Shown here: piece by piece, positions 1-10,032 of the stretch
Layout of the letters: each line of letters begins with the position of its first letter
How positions within the stretch are numbered: position 1 is the first letter of the stretch
From: Psychrobacillus faecigallinarum
GTDB taxonomy: Bacteria; Bacillota; Bacilli; Bacillales_A; Planococcaceae
Assembly (NCBI RefSeq): GCF_014836595.1
Contig: NZ_JACSQO010000001.1
Location: 248,001-312,000, forward strand
DNA length: 64,000 nt
Direction of reading: 5' to 3'
Translations under genes and position numbers: made by a program
The notes under the pieces: model-generated
The model's input: only the letters and a program-made list of their open reading frames with translations
What the model was told of the DNA's origin: nothing
The model's database searches: none

Positions 1-431
1 ACATTTACAAAAGAGTGATCTCTCGTAATCTGTTGAACCAAATTTTCTGTAATTTGATAAACACGGCTATCTCCTATATGCGCAATAATTCCTTTACTGT
101 CTTTACTGTTTTCAAACAAGCCGGCAATTAATGTCGTCCCCATTCCTTCACAGCCTGTATTTGAGGTAGAATGCTGAGCTATAAGCTGATTTATCGTTTG
201 GAAAGTGTACATTAACCATTCTTTTTCTGGAACAACAGAAGGATTATAAGCATGAAAATATTTTTCAAATTCTGTAATGGCCATTTCACTTGCTACATCC
301 CCGGCATTATGTCCGCCCATTCCGTCTGCAACAACCGCTAATACACGACCATCCTCTCGCTGAAATACACCCACACGATCTTCATTGATCGTTCTTTTCA
401 TGCCTACATCAGTTTTAACAACGAACCTCAT
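1..431 (-). CDS. prpC: PP2C-family protein phosphatase, Stp/PrpC type (3' part beyond the window)
   Basis: This is the N-terminal ~143 residues of a metal-dependent Ser/Thr protein phosphatase; the rest lies left of the window. The protein begins at the ATG at 429-431 (MRFVVKTDVGMKRTINEDRV). It shows the PP2C metal-binding motif DGMGGHNAGDVAS near residues 36-48 and GDSRVYQ near 120-126. In Bacillales PrpC reverses phosphorylation by the PASTA kinase PrkC, which normally lies just downstream. It follows rsmB after only 38 bp and is probably in the same transcript. In B. subtilis rlmN lies between rsmB and prpC; here it does not. The family assignment is firm. The PrpC role is inferred from position. 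Confidence 0.88.
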   Translation of the reverse strand, partial: MRFVVKTDVGMKRTINEDRVGVFQREDGRVLAVVADGMGGHNAGDVASEMAITEFEKYFHAYNPSVVPEKEWLMYTFQTINQLIAQHSTSNTGCEGMGTTLIAGLFENSKDSKGIIAHIGDSRVYQITENLVQQITRDHSFVN

Positions 432-469
432 TTATACCTTCACCTCTTCATAGATAGAGCTCGTTGCAA

Positions 470-1822
470 TCAGCTCTGTTTTTGAAAAACTGCTACAAAA
501 AATCCGTCACTTCTTAAGTCTTGAGGAAACAGCTGTAACATACCATCCTCTTCTTGTTGTTTTATATTTTTTACAACGTCTGGAAAAGATTTTAGTTGCA
601 TATCTGGGTGATTTTCCAAAAATAGTTTAGCGGTTCCTTCATTTTCTTCCTTATCCACAGTACACGTACTATAAACCATTAATCCATTTGGCTTCAATAG
701 CTTATATGCTTCATCTAACAATTTGAGCTGAATAGGCTTTAATGAATCAAAATCCTTTTCATTTTTTGTGTATTTAATATCTGGCTTTCTTTTCATAACA
801 CCTAAACCACTGCAAGGAGCGTCCACTAAAATACGGTCAAATGTTTGCTCTGGGAATAACTCAGAAGCTTTGCGTCCATCCTTTTCAACTGTTTCTATGA
901 AACTAAAGCCCAGCCTTTCCGCATTTTCTTTTACTAGCTTCAATTTATGTTGATGGATATCCATAGCTACAAGCTTACCAGTGTTTTTCATTTTTTCAGC
1001 AATATGTGTTGTTTTTCCTCCTGGTGCTGAGCACATATCTAAAACAATCATGCCCGGTTCAGGTTGAAGGGCATACGCTGGAATCATGGAGCTTTCGTCT
1101 TGAATCGTAACAAATCCTTTTTGGAAAGCGGTGGTTTTTGCTGCCTGGCCATTAAACAAATAAATACACTCTGGAATAACTTCGCTTTGTGCAACGACAT
1201 ATCCTTCTTGTGTCATCAAATGCATCACTTGCTCTACCGTTCTTTTAAACAAATTGACACGTAAAGTTGTTACTGGTGGCTCATTGTTTTCCTCAAGCAT
1301 TTTCTTAGTTGTTTCGAAACCATATTCTGATATAAATCGTTTAACCATCCAAAGAGGGTGACTTGTTTCAATAGAAAGACGCTCGACATCGTCCACAATA
1401 CTTTCTGTCGAACTAACCCCTTCTCGAAGAATTGAACGCAAAATACCGTTCACTACTCCTGAAATTCCTTTATGACCTCTTCTCTTTGCTATATTAACCG
1501 CTTCATTCACTGCTGCATGATCAGGAATTCTAGATAGATAATGGATTTGATATAGAGATAATCGAAGAAGCTGTCTAACCCAATCGTCAAGCTTTCCTTT
1601 TATAAATGGTTTTAGATAATAATCCAAAGTCATTTTATGCTGAAGTGTTCCATAGGTTAACTCGGTTAACAACGCTCGATCTTTTGGTTCAATATCGTAC
1701 TTTTCAATTGTCTGATGCAGCAAAAGGTTACTATATGCTTGTTGTTTTTCAACCGCCATTAAAATAGTTAAGGCTGCATCCCTAACATTACCAGTCCATA
1801 TTTTTTCGTTCTTTTTTGTCAT
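470..1822 (-). CDS. rsmB: 16S rRNA (cytosine-5) methyltransferase RsmB
   Basis: This 450-residue protein is the family's usual length. An N-terminal NusB-like RNA-binding domain (about residues 1-140) is followed by a SAM-dependent Rossmann domain. Visible motifs are SAM motif I (DMCSAPGGKTTHIAE, near 260), motif IV DAPCSGLG (near 335) and YSTCT (near 385). The Cys residues of the last two are the release and nucleophile cysteines of m5C methyltransferases. It methylates 16S rRNA position 967 (E. coli numbering). The start overlaps the fmt stop by four bases (ATGA), so it is translationally coupled in the priA-def-fmt-rsmB operon. Its ribosome binding site lies inside fmt. Confidence 0.95.
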   Translation of the reverse strand: MTKKNEKIWTGNVRDAALTILMAVEKQQAYSNLLLHQTIEKYDIEPKDRALLTELTYGTLQHKMTLDYYLKPFIKGKLDDWVRQLLRLSLYQIHYLSRIPDHAAVNEAVNIAKRRGHKGISGVVNGILRSILREGVSSTESIVDDVERLSIETSHPLWMVKRFISEYGFETTKKMLEENNEPPVTTLRVNLFKRTVEQVMHLMTQEGYVVAQSEVIPECIYLFNGQAAKTTAFQKGFVTIQDESSMIPAYALQPEPGMIVLDMCSAPGGKTTHIAEKMKNTGKLVAMDIHQHKLKLVKENAERLGFSFIETVEKDGRKASELFPEQTFDRILVDAPCSGLGVMKRKPDIKYTKNEKDFDSLKPIQLKLLDEAYKLLKPNGLMVYSTCTVDKEENEGTAKLFLENHPDMQLKSFPDVVKNIKQQEEDGMLQLFPQDLRSDGFFVAVFQKQS

Positions 1823-2760
1823 TCAAATTTATCTCCTATTCGCAATTTAGAACCAACGCCACGCAAATAGTCATTTGCAGACATTCTTTTCTTTCCAGCT
1901 GGCTGTAGTTCGTCAATTCGAATTGCTTCTTCAGCACCTGTTTGGACAACAAGGTAATCCGATTCTATTTTTACAACTGTACCTGGCAGTTCTTTTGTAT
2001 TTACTTCTATTATATCTGCTTTCCAAAGCTTCACCGTTTGTCCATCCAATGTTGTATATGCTACTGGCCATGGATGAAGACCACGTATTTGGTTGTGAAT
2101 TTCTAAAGCAGATTTAGTCCAGTCTATTCTTTCCTGCTCACGAGAAATATTTTTCGCATAGGTCACAAGCGATTCATCTTGTACTATGCGTTCGTTTCGA
2201 CCTGTGATGATTAGAGGCAAAGTCTCTTTTAAAAGCAGTGTACCTACTTCGCTTAATTTATCAAAAAGAATTCCGGTATCATCTAAATGAGTAATAGGGA
2301 TTTCACGTTGCGATATAATATCTCCTGCATCTAGCTTTTCTTCCATATACATGATGGTAACACCGGTTTTTTCTTGGCCATCTATTATTGCTTGGTGTAT
2401 TGGAGCTCCTCCACGATAGGAAGGAAGCAAGGAAGCGTGCACATTAATACAACCGTATTTTGGAGCCTCTAAGAGCTCCTTCGGCAATATTTGTCCAAAG
2501 GCAGCAGTTATGATTAAATCTGGAGCAAGGTTAAGTATTTGATTGAGCTCCTCAGAGCCCTTTAACTTGTTAGGTTGAATAATCGGTAATCCAAGTTCTA
2601 AAGCCTCTTCCTTTACAGGTGGCGGCGTTAAAACTTTTTTTCTTCCAACTGGGCGGTCAGGTTGAGTTACGACTGCACTTACTTCATAACCCTCTTCCAC
2701 TAGCATGCGTAAAATAGGAGCCGAAAAGGCAGGTGTGCCCATAAATACAATGGATGTCAT
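1819..2760 (-). CDS. fmt: Methionyl-tRNA formyltransferase
   Basis: Fmt formylates initiator Met-tRNA using 10-formyl-tetrahydrofolate. At 313 residues it is the standard length. The N-terminal formyltransferase domain has a Rossmann start (VFMGTPAFSAPIL) and the catalytic segment INVHASLLPSYRGGAPI near residues 105-121, containing the Asn-His-Ser/Leu-Pro hallmark. The C-terminal OB-like domain binds tRNA. The gene overlaps def upstream and rsmB downstream by four bases each (ATGA junctions). It therefore sits with the deformylase that removes the formyl group it adds, the normal Bacillales arrangement. Confidence 0.97.
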   Translation of the reverse strand: MTSIVFMGTPAFSAPILRMLVEEGYEVSAVVTQPDRPVGRKKVLTPPPVKEEALELGLPIIQPNKLKGSEELNQILNLAPDLIITAAFGQILPKELLEAPKYGCINVHASLLPSYRGGAPIHQAIIDGQEKTGVTIMYMEEKLDAGDIISQREIPITHLDDTGILFDKLSEVGTLLLKETLPLIITGRNERIVQDESLVTYAKNISREQERIDWTKSALEIHNQIRGLHPWPVAYTTLDGQTVKLWKADIIEVNTKELPGTVVKIESDYLVVQTGAEEAIRIDELQPAGKKRMSANDYLRGVGSKLRIGDKFE

Positions 2761-3248
2761 AACTCTTCCTCCAGTTCATTCTCCAATTCTTCCACATCAA
2801 CATAACGAGTAATTTTAGTAGTGAATAGAACCCCGTGTAGATGATCGATTTCATGAAGGATTGCTCTTGCTTCATAGTCCTCTGCCTCTAACTCATATAA
2901 AGCGCCGTCACGATCCTGTGCCTCTACCTTCACATAAAAAGGTCGCTCCACCTCTCCATAAATATCCGGGAAGCTTAAACAGCCTTCAACTTCTACTTCT
3001 GATCCACCTATTTCGACGACTTCTGGATTGACCATTTCAATCACCTCTTGTCCTTCTCCTAGGTCCACGATAGCCACTTGAATTGTTTCGCCAACCTGTG
3101 GCGCAGCAAGACCAATTCCATCTGAGGCGATCATCGTGTCATACATATCATCCAATAAATTTGCAAGCTTCTCATCAAATACATGAACCTCTTCACATTT
3201 TTTAGTCAATAAATCATTTGGGTGTGTAATAATATTTCTAATTGCCAT
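2757..3248 (-). CDS. def: Peptide deformylase
   Basis: Def removes the N-formyl group from nascent proteins. All three motifs are present: GIGLAAPQ at residues 44-51, EGCLS at 88-92 (metal ligand Cys90) and HEIDH at 132-136 (two metal-binding His and the catalytic Glu). The length of 163 fits the short deformylase class typical of genes next to fmt. The C-terminus is acidic (ELENELEEEL). The gene begins 24 bases after priA ends and its last codon overlaps the fmt start (ATGA). It is part of the coaBC-priA-def-fmt-rsmB operon. Confidence 0.97.
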   Translation of the reverse strand: MAIRNIITHPNDLLTKKCEEVHVFDEKLANLLDDMYDTMIASDGIGLAAPQVGETIQVAIVDLGEGQEVIEMVNPEVVEIGGSEVEVEGCLSFPDIYGEVERPFYVKVEAQDRDGALYELEAEDYEARAILHEIDHLHGVLFTTKITRYVDVEELENELEEEL

Positions 3249-3272
3249 TTCTTATTCCTCTTTTCAAACAGC

Positions 3273-5684
3273 CTATAAAATTGTGGATGGGTCAAGGTCT
3301 ACCGTAAGCACGACACCTTTTTTTATCCACTCCGTACGATAAATTTTAATCAGTTGCTGTAGTTTTTCGATTAATAGTGGTTCTTTTTTGTATTTTATCA
3401 AACATTGGTAACGATATCTATTTTGTATCTTGCTTATTGCGCTTGCTGTTGGTCCTATTACCATACTCGTGCTTGATAAATTATCTCTTAACCAATCGGT
3501 AGCAAGTTTCGCATATTCAGCTGCAAGGAGTACATTTTCATGAGTCACTTGCACAAGTGTTACGAAATAGAAGGGTGGATATTCATATTGCTTACGCATG
3601 ATCATTTCATTGTGATAAAAAGGCTCGTACAACTGATCCTTTGAGTACTCTATCGCATAGTGCTCTGGTGTATACGTTTGAATATATACAACTCCTTCTT
3701 TATCATGCCTTCCTGCTCTACCACTAACCTGCGTCATAAGCTGAAACGTCTTTTCAGCAGCACGAAAATCTGCAATATGCAAAGTTGTATCTGCATTTAA
3801 AACCCCGACTAAAGTAATATTAGGAAAGTCCAATCCCTTGGCTATCATTTGTGTACCTAATAAAATATCTGCTTCGCCATCGCCAAACTTTTTAAGTATA
3901 CGTTCATGGGATCCCTTTGTCCTTGTAGTATCCACATCCATACGTAATACTCTGGCATAAGGAAATAATTTAGTTATTTCCTCTTCAACCTTTTGTGTAC
4001 CCGTACCAAAAAAACGGATGTGCTCACTTTGACATTCAGGGCACTCTTGGGGCACAGGCTCCTCATGTCCACAATAGTGACATTTTAATCGTTCGCCTTC
4101 TCGATGGTAGGTTAAGGAAATATCACATTGGTCGCATTCTACAACTGTCCCACAATCTCTACAAAGTACAAAGGAAGAGAACCCTCTTTTGTTAAGAAAT
4201 AATACGATTTGTTCCTTCATTTCTAATTTTTCTCGAATTGCATCTGCTAAAGGTAGACTAAACATGGAGCGATTGCCACTTTTCAGTTCCGCGCGCATAT
4301 CCACTATATTAACTGTTGGCAGAGCCTGCTCTTTTGCTCTCATGCTTAACGATAATAGTGTATAAACTCCCTTTGATGCACGAGCATATGATTCTAATGA
4401 TGGGGTGGCACTACCTAAAATAACTGGGCATTTGTGAAACTCACTTCTCCAAATTGCCACATCTCTTGCATGATAGCGAGGTGTGTCCTCCTGTTTATAA
4501 GAGGACTCATGTTCCTCATCTAAAATAATGACACCTAAATTCTTAAATGGAGCAAATACTGCGGACCTTGCCCCGACAACAACCATAACTTCACCACGCC
4601 AAATTTTGCGCCACTCATCAAATTTCTCTCCGGTAGATAAACCGCTATGCATGACAGCCACCTGATCACCAAAGCGAAGCTTGAAACGGCGTGTCATTTG
4701 AGGTGTCAAGGAAATTTCAGGTACTAGCATTATCGCCTGTTTTCCTTCTGCTATAGATTTTTCAATTGCATGTAAGTAGATTTCTGTTTTACCACTGCCA
4801 GTAATGCCATGAAGTAGGAAAGTTGTATTCTCTTCGTTGTTTTGAGCTTTAGTTATATGAGATAATGCAGTTTCCTGTTCGACTGTTAGCTGAACGTGAT
4901 TGTCACGATCCTGATAATCGAGCGAAGTAATCTCTCGATACACTTCTTCTTGCTCTTTCACTAATATTTTTTTATTAATAAGAGTATTGACGGTAGCATT
5001 ACTAACATTTGCAGCCTGAATTAATTCCTGCATTGTAAATGAGGTTTTTTCTTGAGCTAATAGCCACTCGATTAACTCTTTTTGTTTCACTGCTTGTTTT
5101 GTGAGTTTATTGAGCTGGCCAACAACAAAATCCTTATCATCTACAAGGGTATATTTAGTAACGGTTTTGACCCTAGCTTGTTGCTTGATAACATTTTCGA
5201 GCTCTAAACTACCTTCAATTAAATGCTTTTTCATCATCTTTAGCATTCCCGATTTTTCAAAAGCTTCATAAGGAAGCACTTCTTTTCTACCAAAAAGCTC
5301 TAGAATCTCTTTTTCCAATTGGGTGGGGTCTAAAATTTTAATATTTTTTTTATAAGAAGCTCGCAATGCTGCGGGAAGCATTACTTGAAGAGCATCAATT
5401 TCATAGCAGAGAGTTTTCTTTGTCATCCACTTGGATAATTTGAGCAATTCCTCTGTAATAACTGGCTCTACATCTATTATAGATTGAACTTCCTTTAGCT
5501 TCGATCTATCTACTTCTGTTTCTCGTTTTATATTCGTGATAAATCCTTGCACTTTTCGATTACCGAAAGGAACATGGACACGGCTTCCTCGCTCCACTAA
5601 ATCCTCTAAATGCCCTGGCACTACATAATCAAATGGCCGATCAATAGGATATGCGGCTACGTCAACTATGACCTCTACAATCAT
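3273..5684 (-). CDS. priA: Primosomal protein N' (replication restart helicase PriA)
   Basis: PriA is the DEAH-type 3'-5' DNA helicase that restarts stalled replication forks. At 803 residues it is full length. The N-terminal DNA-binding domain (about 1-200) is followed by a helicase core with Walker A GITGSGKTEIY, the DEEH box (ILDEEHESSYKQ) and GSATPS. An eight-cysteine zinc-binding insert then shows CRDC, CDQC, CHYC and CPEC pairs around residues 515-560. The helicase C-terminal domain follows (LLGTQMIAKGLDFPN, SGRAGR). It overlaps the end of coaBC by four bases, so the two are coupled. Nothing is missing. Confidence 0.97.
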   Translation of the reverse strand: MIVEVIVDVAAYPIDRPFDYVVPGHLEDLVERGSRVHVPFGNRKVQGFITNIKRETEVDRSKLKEVQSIIDVEPVITEELLKLSKWMTKKTLCYEIDALQVMLPAALRASYKKNIKILDPTQLEKEILELFGRKEVLPYEAFEKSGMLKMMKKHLIEGSLELENVIKQQARVKTVTKYTLVDDKDFVVGQLNKLTKQAVKQKELIEWLLAQEKTSFTMQELIQAANVSNATVNTLINKKILVKEQEEVYREITSLDYQDRDNHVQLTVEQETALSHITKAQNNEENTTFLLHGITGSGKTEIYLHAIEKSIAEGKQAIMLVPEISLTPQMTRRFKLRFGDQVAVMHSGLSTGEKFDEWRKIWRGEVMVVVGARSAVFAPFKNLGVIILDEEHESSYKQEDTPRYHARDVAIWRSEFHKCPVILGSATPSLESYARASKGVYTLLSLSMRAKEQALPTVNIVDMRAELKSGNRSMFSLPLADAIREKLEMKEQIVLFLNKRGFSSFVLCRDCGTVVECDQCDISLTYHREGERLKCHYCGHEEPVPQECPECQSEHIRFFGTGTQKVEEEITKLFPYARVLRMDVDTTRTKGSHERILKKFGDGEADILLGTQMIAKGLDFPNITLVGVLNADTTLHIADFRAAEKTFQLMTQVSGRAGRHDKEGVVYIQTYTPEHYAIEYSKDQLYEPFYHNEMIMRKQYEYPPFYFVTLVQVTHENVLLAAEYAKLATDWLRDNLSSTSMVIGPTASAISKIQNRYRYQCLIKYKKEPLLIEKLQQLIKIYRTEWIKKGVVLTVDLDPSTIL

Positions 5685-6889
5685 AGAGCCTCATCTTTTT
5701 CTAGCTCAATAATAGTGTGAAATAACTGAAGGGCAAGCTCCTTCTTACTGTTTTGAGGGAAATGAACTTCTATATCGTTCTTTCCAACCAGCGTAACAGA
5801 ATTAGTTTCTGTCCCAAAACCTGAACCCTCTTCAGTAACATCATTAGCTATTATATAATCTGCATTCTTCTTCTCTAATTTACCTTTAGCATAATGGACT
5901 ACATCATTCGTTTCAGCTGCAAAACCAACTAGTATTTGATGTGATTTACGTTTCCCAAGCTCTGACAATATATCCGTAGTTTTTTCGAGAGCTATAGTGA
6001 CTTCACCATCTTTTTTCTTCATCTTTTGAGGGTGTATTTCTTTCGCTTTATAATCAGCTACTGCAGCTGTTTTGACTATAATTGATGCACTATCAAAATG
6101 CTCCAGTACTGCAACAAACATGTCTTCAGTACTTTCAACATTAACTACCTCAACATTCCTTGGTGCTTCTATAGCAACTGGACCCGAAACGAGAATAGTC
6201 TCTGCACCTAGCCTAGATGCAGCCTCTGCCATTGCATAACCCATTTTTCCGCTAGAAAAATTAGTCAAAAAGCGGACTGGATCTAATTTTTCTCTAGTTG
6301 GACCAGCGGTGACAACTACTTTTTTACCTTTTAAAGGAAAATCACAAGGTACAAAATGTTCTTCCACAAGCTTAACTATTTTTTCCGGCTCCTCTAGTCT
6401 TCCCTTACCAATATAACCACATGCTAAAAAGCCTTCAGATGGCTCGATAAATGAATATCCGTCGTTTGAAAGCCTTTCAATATTACGTATTACTGCAGGA
6501 TTGTCGTACATATGTACATTCATAGCAGGTGCGATCCAAACATCTGCGGTAGTTGCTAAAAGGGTAGTGGTCACCATATTATCAGCAATTCCATTTGCTA
6601 ACTTTGCGATAGTATTAGCTGTTGCAGGAGCAACAATAACTAAATCAGCCCAGTCAGCTAAATCTATATGGGCGATGACTTTAGAATTTTTTTCATCAAA
6701 CGTGTCAAAGTAAACATCATTTCGTGACATCGCCTGAAAACTTAACGGCTTTACAAATTCCATAGCGGATTCTGTCATAATCACTTTTACTTCAGCTCCA
6801 GCCTGTGAAAGCTTGCTTACTAAAGCAACCGCTTTATAAACAGCTATACCGCCCGTAACACAAACAAGAATTCTTTTAGAAGTTAACAT
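5681..6889 (-). CDS. coaBC: Bifunctional phosphopantothenoylcysteine decarboxylase / phosphopantothenate-cysteine ligase
   Basis: CoaBC makes 4'-phosphopantetheine in CoA synthesis. The N-terminal flavoprotein CoaC half has VCVTGGIAVYKA, the PXMNXXM-type motif PAMNVHMY and the substrate-loop Cys in ACGYIGKGRL. The C-terminal CoaB half begins around VVVTAGPTREKLDPVRFLTNFSS (split here: VVVTAGPTREKLD, then PVRFLTNFSS) and carries a Lys-rich KMKKKDGE stretch. The start is ATG at 6887-6889, preceded by GAGAGGGG at proper spacing. An in-frame upstream extension of 23 codons passes through a strong hairpin and is unlikely to be translated. The protein is about 402 residues, as expected, and overlaps priA by four bases. 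Confidence 0.95.
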   Translation of the reverse strand: MLTSKRILVCVTGGIAVYKAVALVSKLSQAGAEVKVIMTESAMEFVKPLSFQAMSRNDVYFDTFDEKNSKVIAHIDLADWADLVIVAPATANTIAKLANGIADNMVTTTLLATTADVWIAPAMNVHMYDNPAVIRNIERLSNDGYSFIEPSEGFLACGYIGKGRLEEPEKIVKLVEEHFVPCDFPLKGKKVVVTAGPTREKLDPVRFLTNFSSGKMGYAMAEAASRLGAETILVSGPVAIEAPRNVEVVNVESTEDMFVAVLEHFDSASIIVKTAAVADYKAKEIHPQKMKKKDGEVTIALEKTTDILSELGKRKSHQILVGFAAETNDVVHYAKGKLEKKNADYIIANDVTEEGSGFGTETNSVTLVGKNDIEVHFPQNSKKELALQLFHTIIELEKDEAL

Positions 6890-6913
6890 TATTAATCCCC
6901 TCTCTAAACAACA

Positions 6914-6947
6914 ACCTCCCAAAGAACAGATACATTCTTTGGGAGGT
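6914..6947 (-). terminator. Hairpin between rpoZ and coaBC
   Basis: A perfect 13-bp inverted repeat (ACCTCCCAAAGAA and its complement, 8-base loop) is followed on the minus strand by TGTTGTTT. It lies 25 bases before the coaBC start and about 100 bases after rpoZ. It could end the gmk-rpoZ transcript, or it could be a structured or attenuating leader of coaBC. The U-tract is poor, so full termination is uncertain. Confidence 0.6.
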
Positions 6948-7050
6948 GTCTTCATCATCCGATTGGCCTTGCGGGTTTACTCCTAAGGTATCCGTCGAGG
7001 CTTTTAACAATTCCTTTAGCTAACAATATCTAAGCTAAATGAAGGTTATT

Positions 7051-7275
7051 TTATACTTCGTCCTCGTATACAGCGTTTTCGTTAGCTGATTCGATTTTAA
7101 GTTCGCCAGCTGCTACTTCTTCTAACGCTTTTCCAACTTGTTTTGCAGAAACGTAGATGCCAAGACGCTCTCCACCTTCTTCTTGCAATTGACGTGCTCT
7201 CTTAGAAGCAACGCTTACTAATGAATATTTTGAATCGATTTGATTTTTTAATGAATCTACTGATGGATATAACAT
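7051..7275 (-). CDS. rpoZ: DNA-directed RNA polymerase omega subunit
   Basis: This 74-residue omega subunit starts MLYPSVDSLKNQIDSKYSLV and has the signature SVASKRARQLQ around residues 21-31. This conserved helix wraps the beta-prime C-terminus and helps RNA polymerase assembly. The ATG directly abuts the gmk stop codon, so the two are translated from one message. The same gmk-rpoZ pair is general in Bacillales. The C-terminus is slightly longer than the minimal omega and acidic. Confidence 0.95.
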   Translation of the reverse strand: MLYPSVDSLKNQIDSKYSLVSVASKRARQLQEEGGERLGIYVSAKQVGKALEEVAAGELKIESANENAVYEDEV

Positions 7276-7917
<642 letters not shown>

Positions 7918-7954
7918 CTATCTCAGACTGCTAACTTTAATACATACTTTACTG

Positions 7955-7963
7955 ATTATAACA
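7955..7963 (-). promoter_or_regulatory. Candidate extended -10 promoter for gmk
   Basis: The minus strand reads TGTTATAAT, a perfect TGnTATAAT extended -10 element, about 60 bases before the gmk ATG. No good -35 hexamer is seen, as is common for extended -10 promoters. It is inferred from sequence only. Confidence 0.45.
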
Positions 7964-8180
7964 CAAGTCCTCTATAAAATGATAAGATTAAAAGAAAAGC
8001 AAAGACTTGTTTGTTACTTTTATAATGTAACAATGACTTTTTACTTTTTTTCTAGTCTTTTGTATAAAAGTAGAGCTAGATGAATCACTTTAAAGATTAG
8101 CAAATTAGACAGATATACATCTCTCACAATTATAGCTAACACTCGAATGATAAAAAAATGTTTTTGAAAGAGGAATTATT

Positions 8181-9866
8181 ATGGCTTTTGATGGATTATT
8201 TACTATCTCAATGACAACTGAATTACAACAAATAGTAACAGGCCGTATTTCTAAAATACACCAGCCAAACGCTCAGGAAATATTAATGCAAGTCCGTGCT
8301 CAAGGAAAAAATTTCAAATTACTGTTTTCTGTTCATTCTTCATACTCGCGCATACAAATTACACATGAAACAATCGATAACCCATCTTCTCCCCCAATGT
8401 TTTGCATGGTACTTCGCAAGCATTTAGAAGGAGGAATCATCACCGCGGTACGCCAGCATGAAACGGACCGCATTATCGTTCTTGAAATACTTGGAAAAAA
8501 TGAGATAGGTGATGAAATTACACGTGAGATTCATATGGAGGTTATGGGTCGTCATAGTAATCTACTATTAATAGACCCTAGCAGAAATCTTATATTAGAA
8601 AGCATTAAGCACTTATCACCATCTATGAACAGCTATCGGACGATTTTGCCTGGCCAACCCTATATCTCGCCACCATCTCAGAACAAGCTCAACCCACTAG
8701 TATATTCAGAGGACCTGAAAAATGTGATTCTTTCGGTTCAGGATTCTAAAGAAATAGTTGAGCAAATTTCGGGCTTTTCTCCACTTCATGCCAAGGAATT
8801 ACTTCATCGTATGGATGGCGTTTCTGATCGTCTAATGATATATAAATCATTTATGGACGAATTTGAACAAGGTGGAATCGCTAAACAAATTGTAGAGGTA
8901 AATGGTAAAACATATTACTCTCCGAACGCACTTACTCATTTGGATGGAGATAAATTCAATGAACAAACACTAGGTAATTTACTCGATCGCGTTTATTTTG
9001 CTAAGGCTGAACGTGACAGAGTGAAGCAGCAGGCAGGAGACTTAGAAAGATGGCTCCAAAACGAACTAAATAAGCTAAAACTAAAAATGAAAAAACTCCA
9101 GAAGGATTTCGAGCAGGCCGAAAGATTAGATACATTCCAATTGTACGGTGAATTGCTTATGGCGAATGCTTACGCAATCGAAAAAGGGTTGTCTGAGGTT
9201 GAGCTCGTTAACTATTACGATGAAACCCAAGGAACAATAGTTATTCCTTTAGATAGTAGAAAGACGGCTACACAGAATGCACAGAGCTACTATAACCGCT
9301 ATACAAAAGCTAAAACTGCCTTATTAAAAATTGAACAGCAATTTGAAATTACTAAAGAAGATATCGACTATTTTGAATTGCTACTTCAGCAAGTGATGCA
9401 AGCCTCTCCAACGGATATAGAGGAAATCCGAGAAGAATTGATGGAGCAGGGATTACTAAAAATGCGTGCTTCGAAAAAGAAGAAAAAGCCGGTAAAACCA
9501 ACACCTGAAAAGTATATCGCTTCTGATGGCACAGAAATTTCTGTAGGAAAGAACAATAAACAAAACGACTATGTGACCTTCAAACTAGCGAAGAAATCAG
9601 ACACATGGCTGCATACAAAGGATATACCTGGTTCCCACGTAGTTATACATTCTGATAAACCATCAGAAATTGCATTGTCAGAAGCAGCTAACCTCGCAGC
9701 ATATTATAGTAAAGCACGTGAATCTTCCTCAGTACCAGTTGATTACACAGTTGTAAAACAAGTGAAAAAGCCAAATGGCTCAAAACCTGGATTTGTCATT
9801 TATTTTGAACAAACTACCCTGTTCGTTACTCCAGATGAGGAGAAAATAAGACAGATGAAAAGATAA
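8181..9866 (+). CDS. rqcH: Ribosome quality control protein RqcH (NEMF/Tae2-type)
   Basis: RqcH binds obstructed 50S subunits and recruits Ala-tRNA to add poly-alanine tails to stalled peptides. The 561-residue protein starts MAFDGLFTISMTTELQQ and has the NFACT-N domain with the Asp96-Arg97 pair (HETDRI). These match the D97/R98 pair reported as essential in B. subtilis RqcH. HhH and coiled-coil parts (about 270-420) and the NFACT-R domain (GKNNKQNDYVTFKLA, DTWLHTKDIPGSHVVI) follow. A GAAAGAGG site precedes the ATG. It is divergent from gmk, and a terminator follows directly. Confidence 0.95.
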   Translation: MAFDGLFTISMTTELQQIVTGRISKIHQPNAQEILMQVRAQGKNFKLLFSVHSSYSRIQITHETIDNPSSPPMFCMVLRKHLEGGIITAVRQHETDRIIVLEILGKNEIGDEITREIHMEVMGRHSNLLLIDPSRNLILESIKHLSPSMNSYRTILPGQPYISPPSQNKLNPLVYSEDLKNVILSVQDSKEIVEQISGFSPLHAKELLHRMDGVSDRLMIYKSFMDEFEQGGIAKQIVEVNGKTYYSPNALTHLDGDKFNEQTLGNLLDRVYFAKAERDRVKQQAGDLERWLQNELNKLKLKMKKLQKDFEQAERLDTFQLYGELLMANAYAIEKGLSEVELVNYYDETQGTIVIPLDSRKTATQNAQSYYNRYTKAKTALLKIEQQFEITKEDIDYFELLLQQVMQASPTDIEEIREELMEQGLLKMRASKKKKKPVKPTPEKYIASDGTEISVGKNNKQNDYVTFKLAKKSDTWLHTKDIPGSHVVIHSDKPSEIALSEAANLAAYYSKARESSSVPVDYTVVKQVKKPNGSKPGFVIYFEQTTLFVTPDEEKIRQMKR

Positions 9867-9872
9867 TTTAGA

Positions 9873-9909
9873 AACGATTGGTAGGGCTATCCCTGCCAGT
9901 CGTTTTTTT
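9873..9909 (+). terminator. Terminator of rqcH
   Basis: AACGATTGG pairs with CCAGTCGTT (one G-U), an inner AGGG/CCCT extends the stem, and TTTTTTT follows. It starts 6 bases after the rqcH stop. This is a typical intrinsic terminator. Confidence 0.9.
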
Positions 9910-10032
9910 AGTCTAATACATCAGTAAAATACACAAATATTTTCAGAATTATATCTCATAACCTTTGATAATAGAATAAATTAATAGTAAATTAGTAGAA
10001 ATATAATTTTAATAACCTAGGAGGCAAATTCT

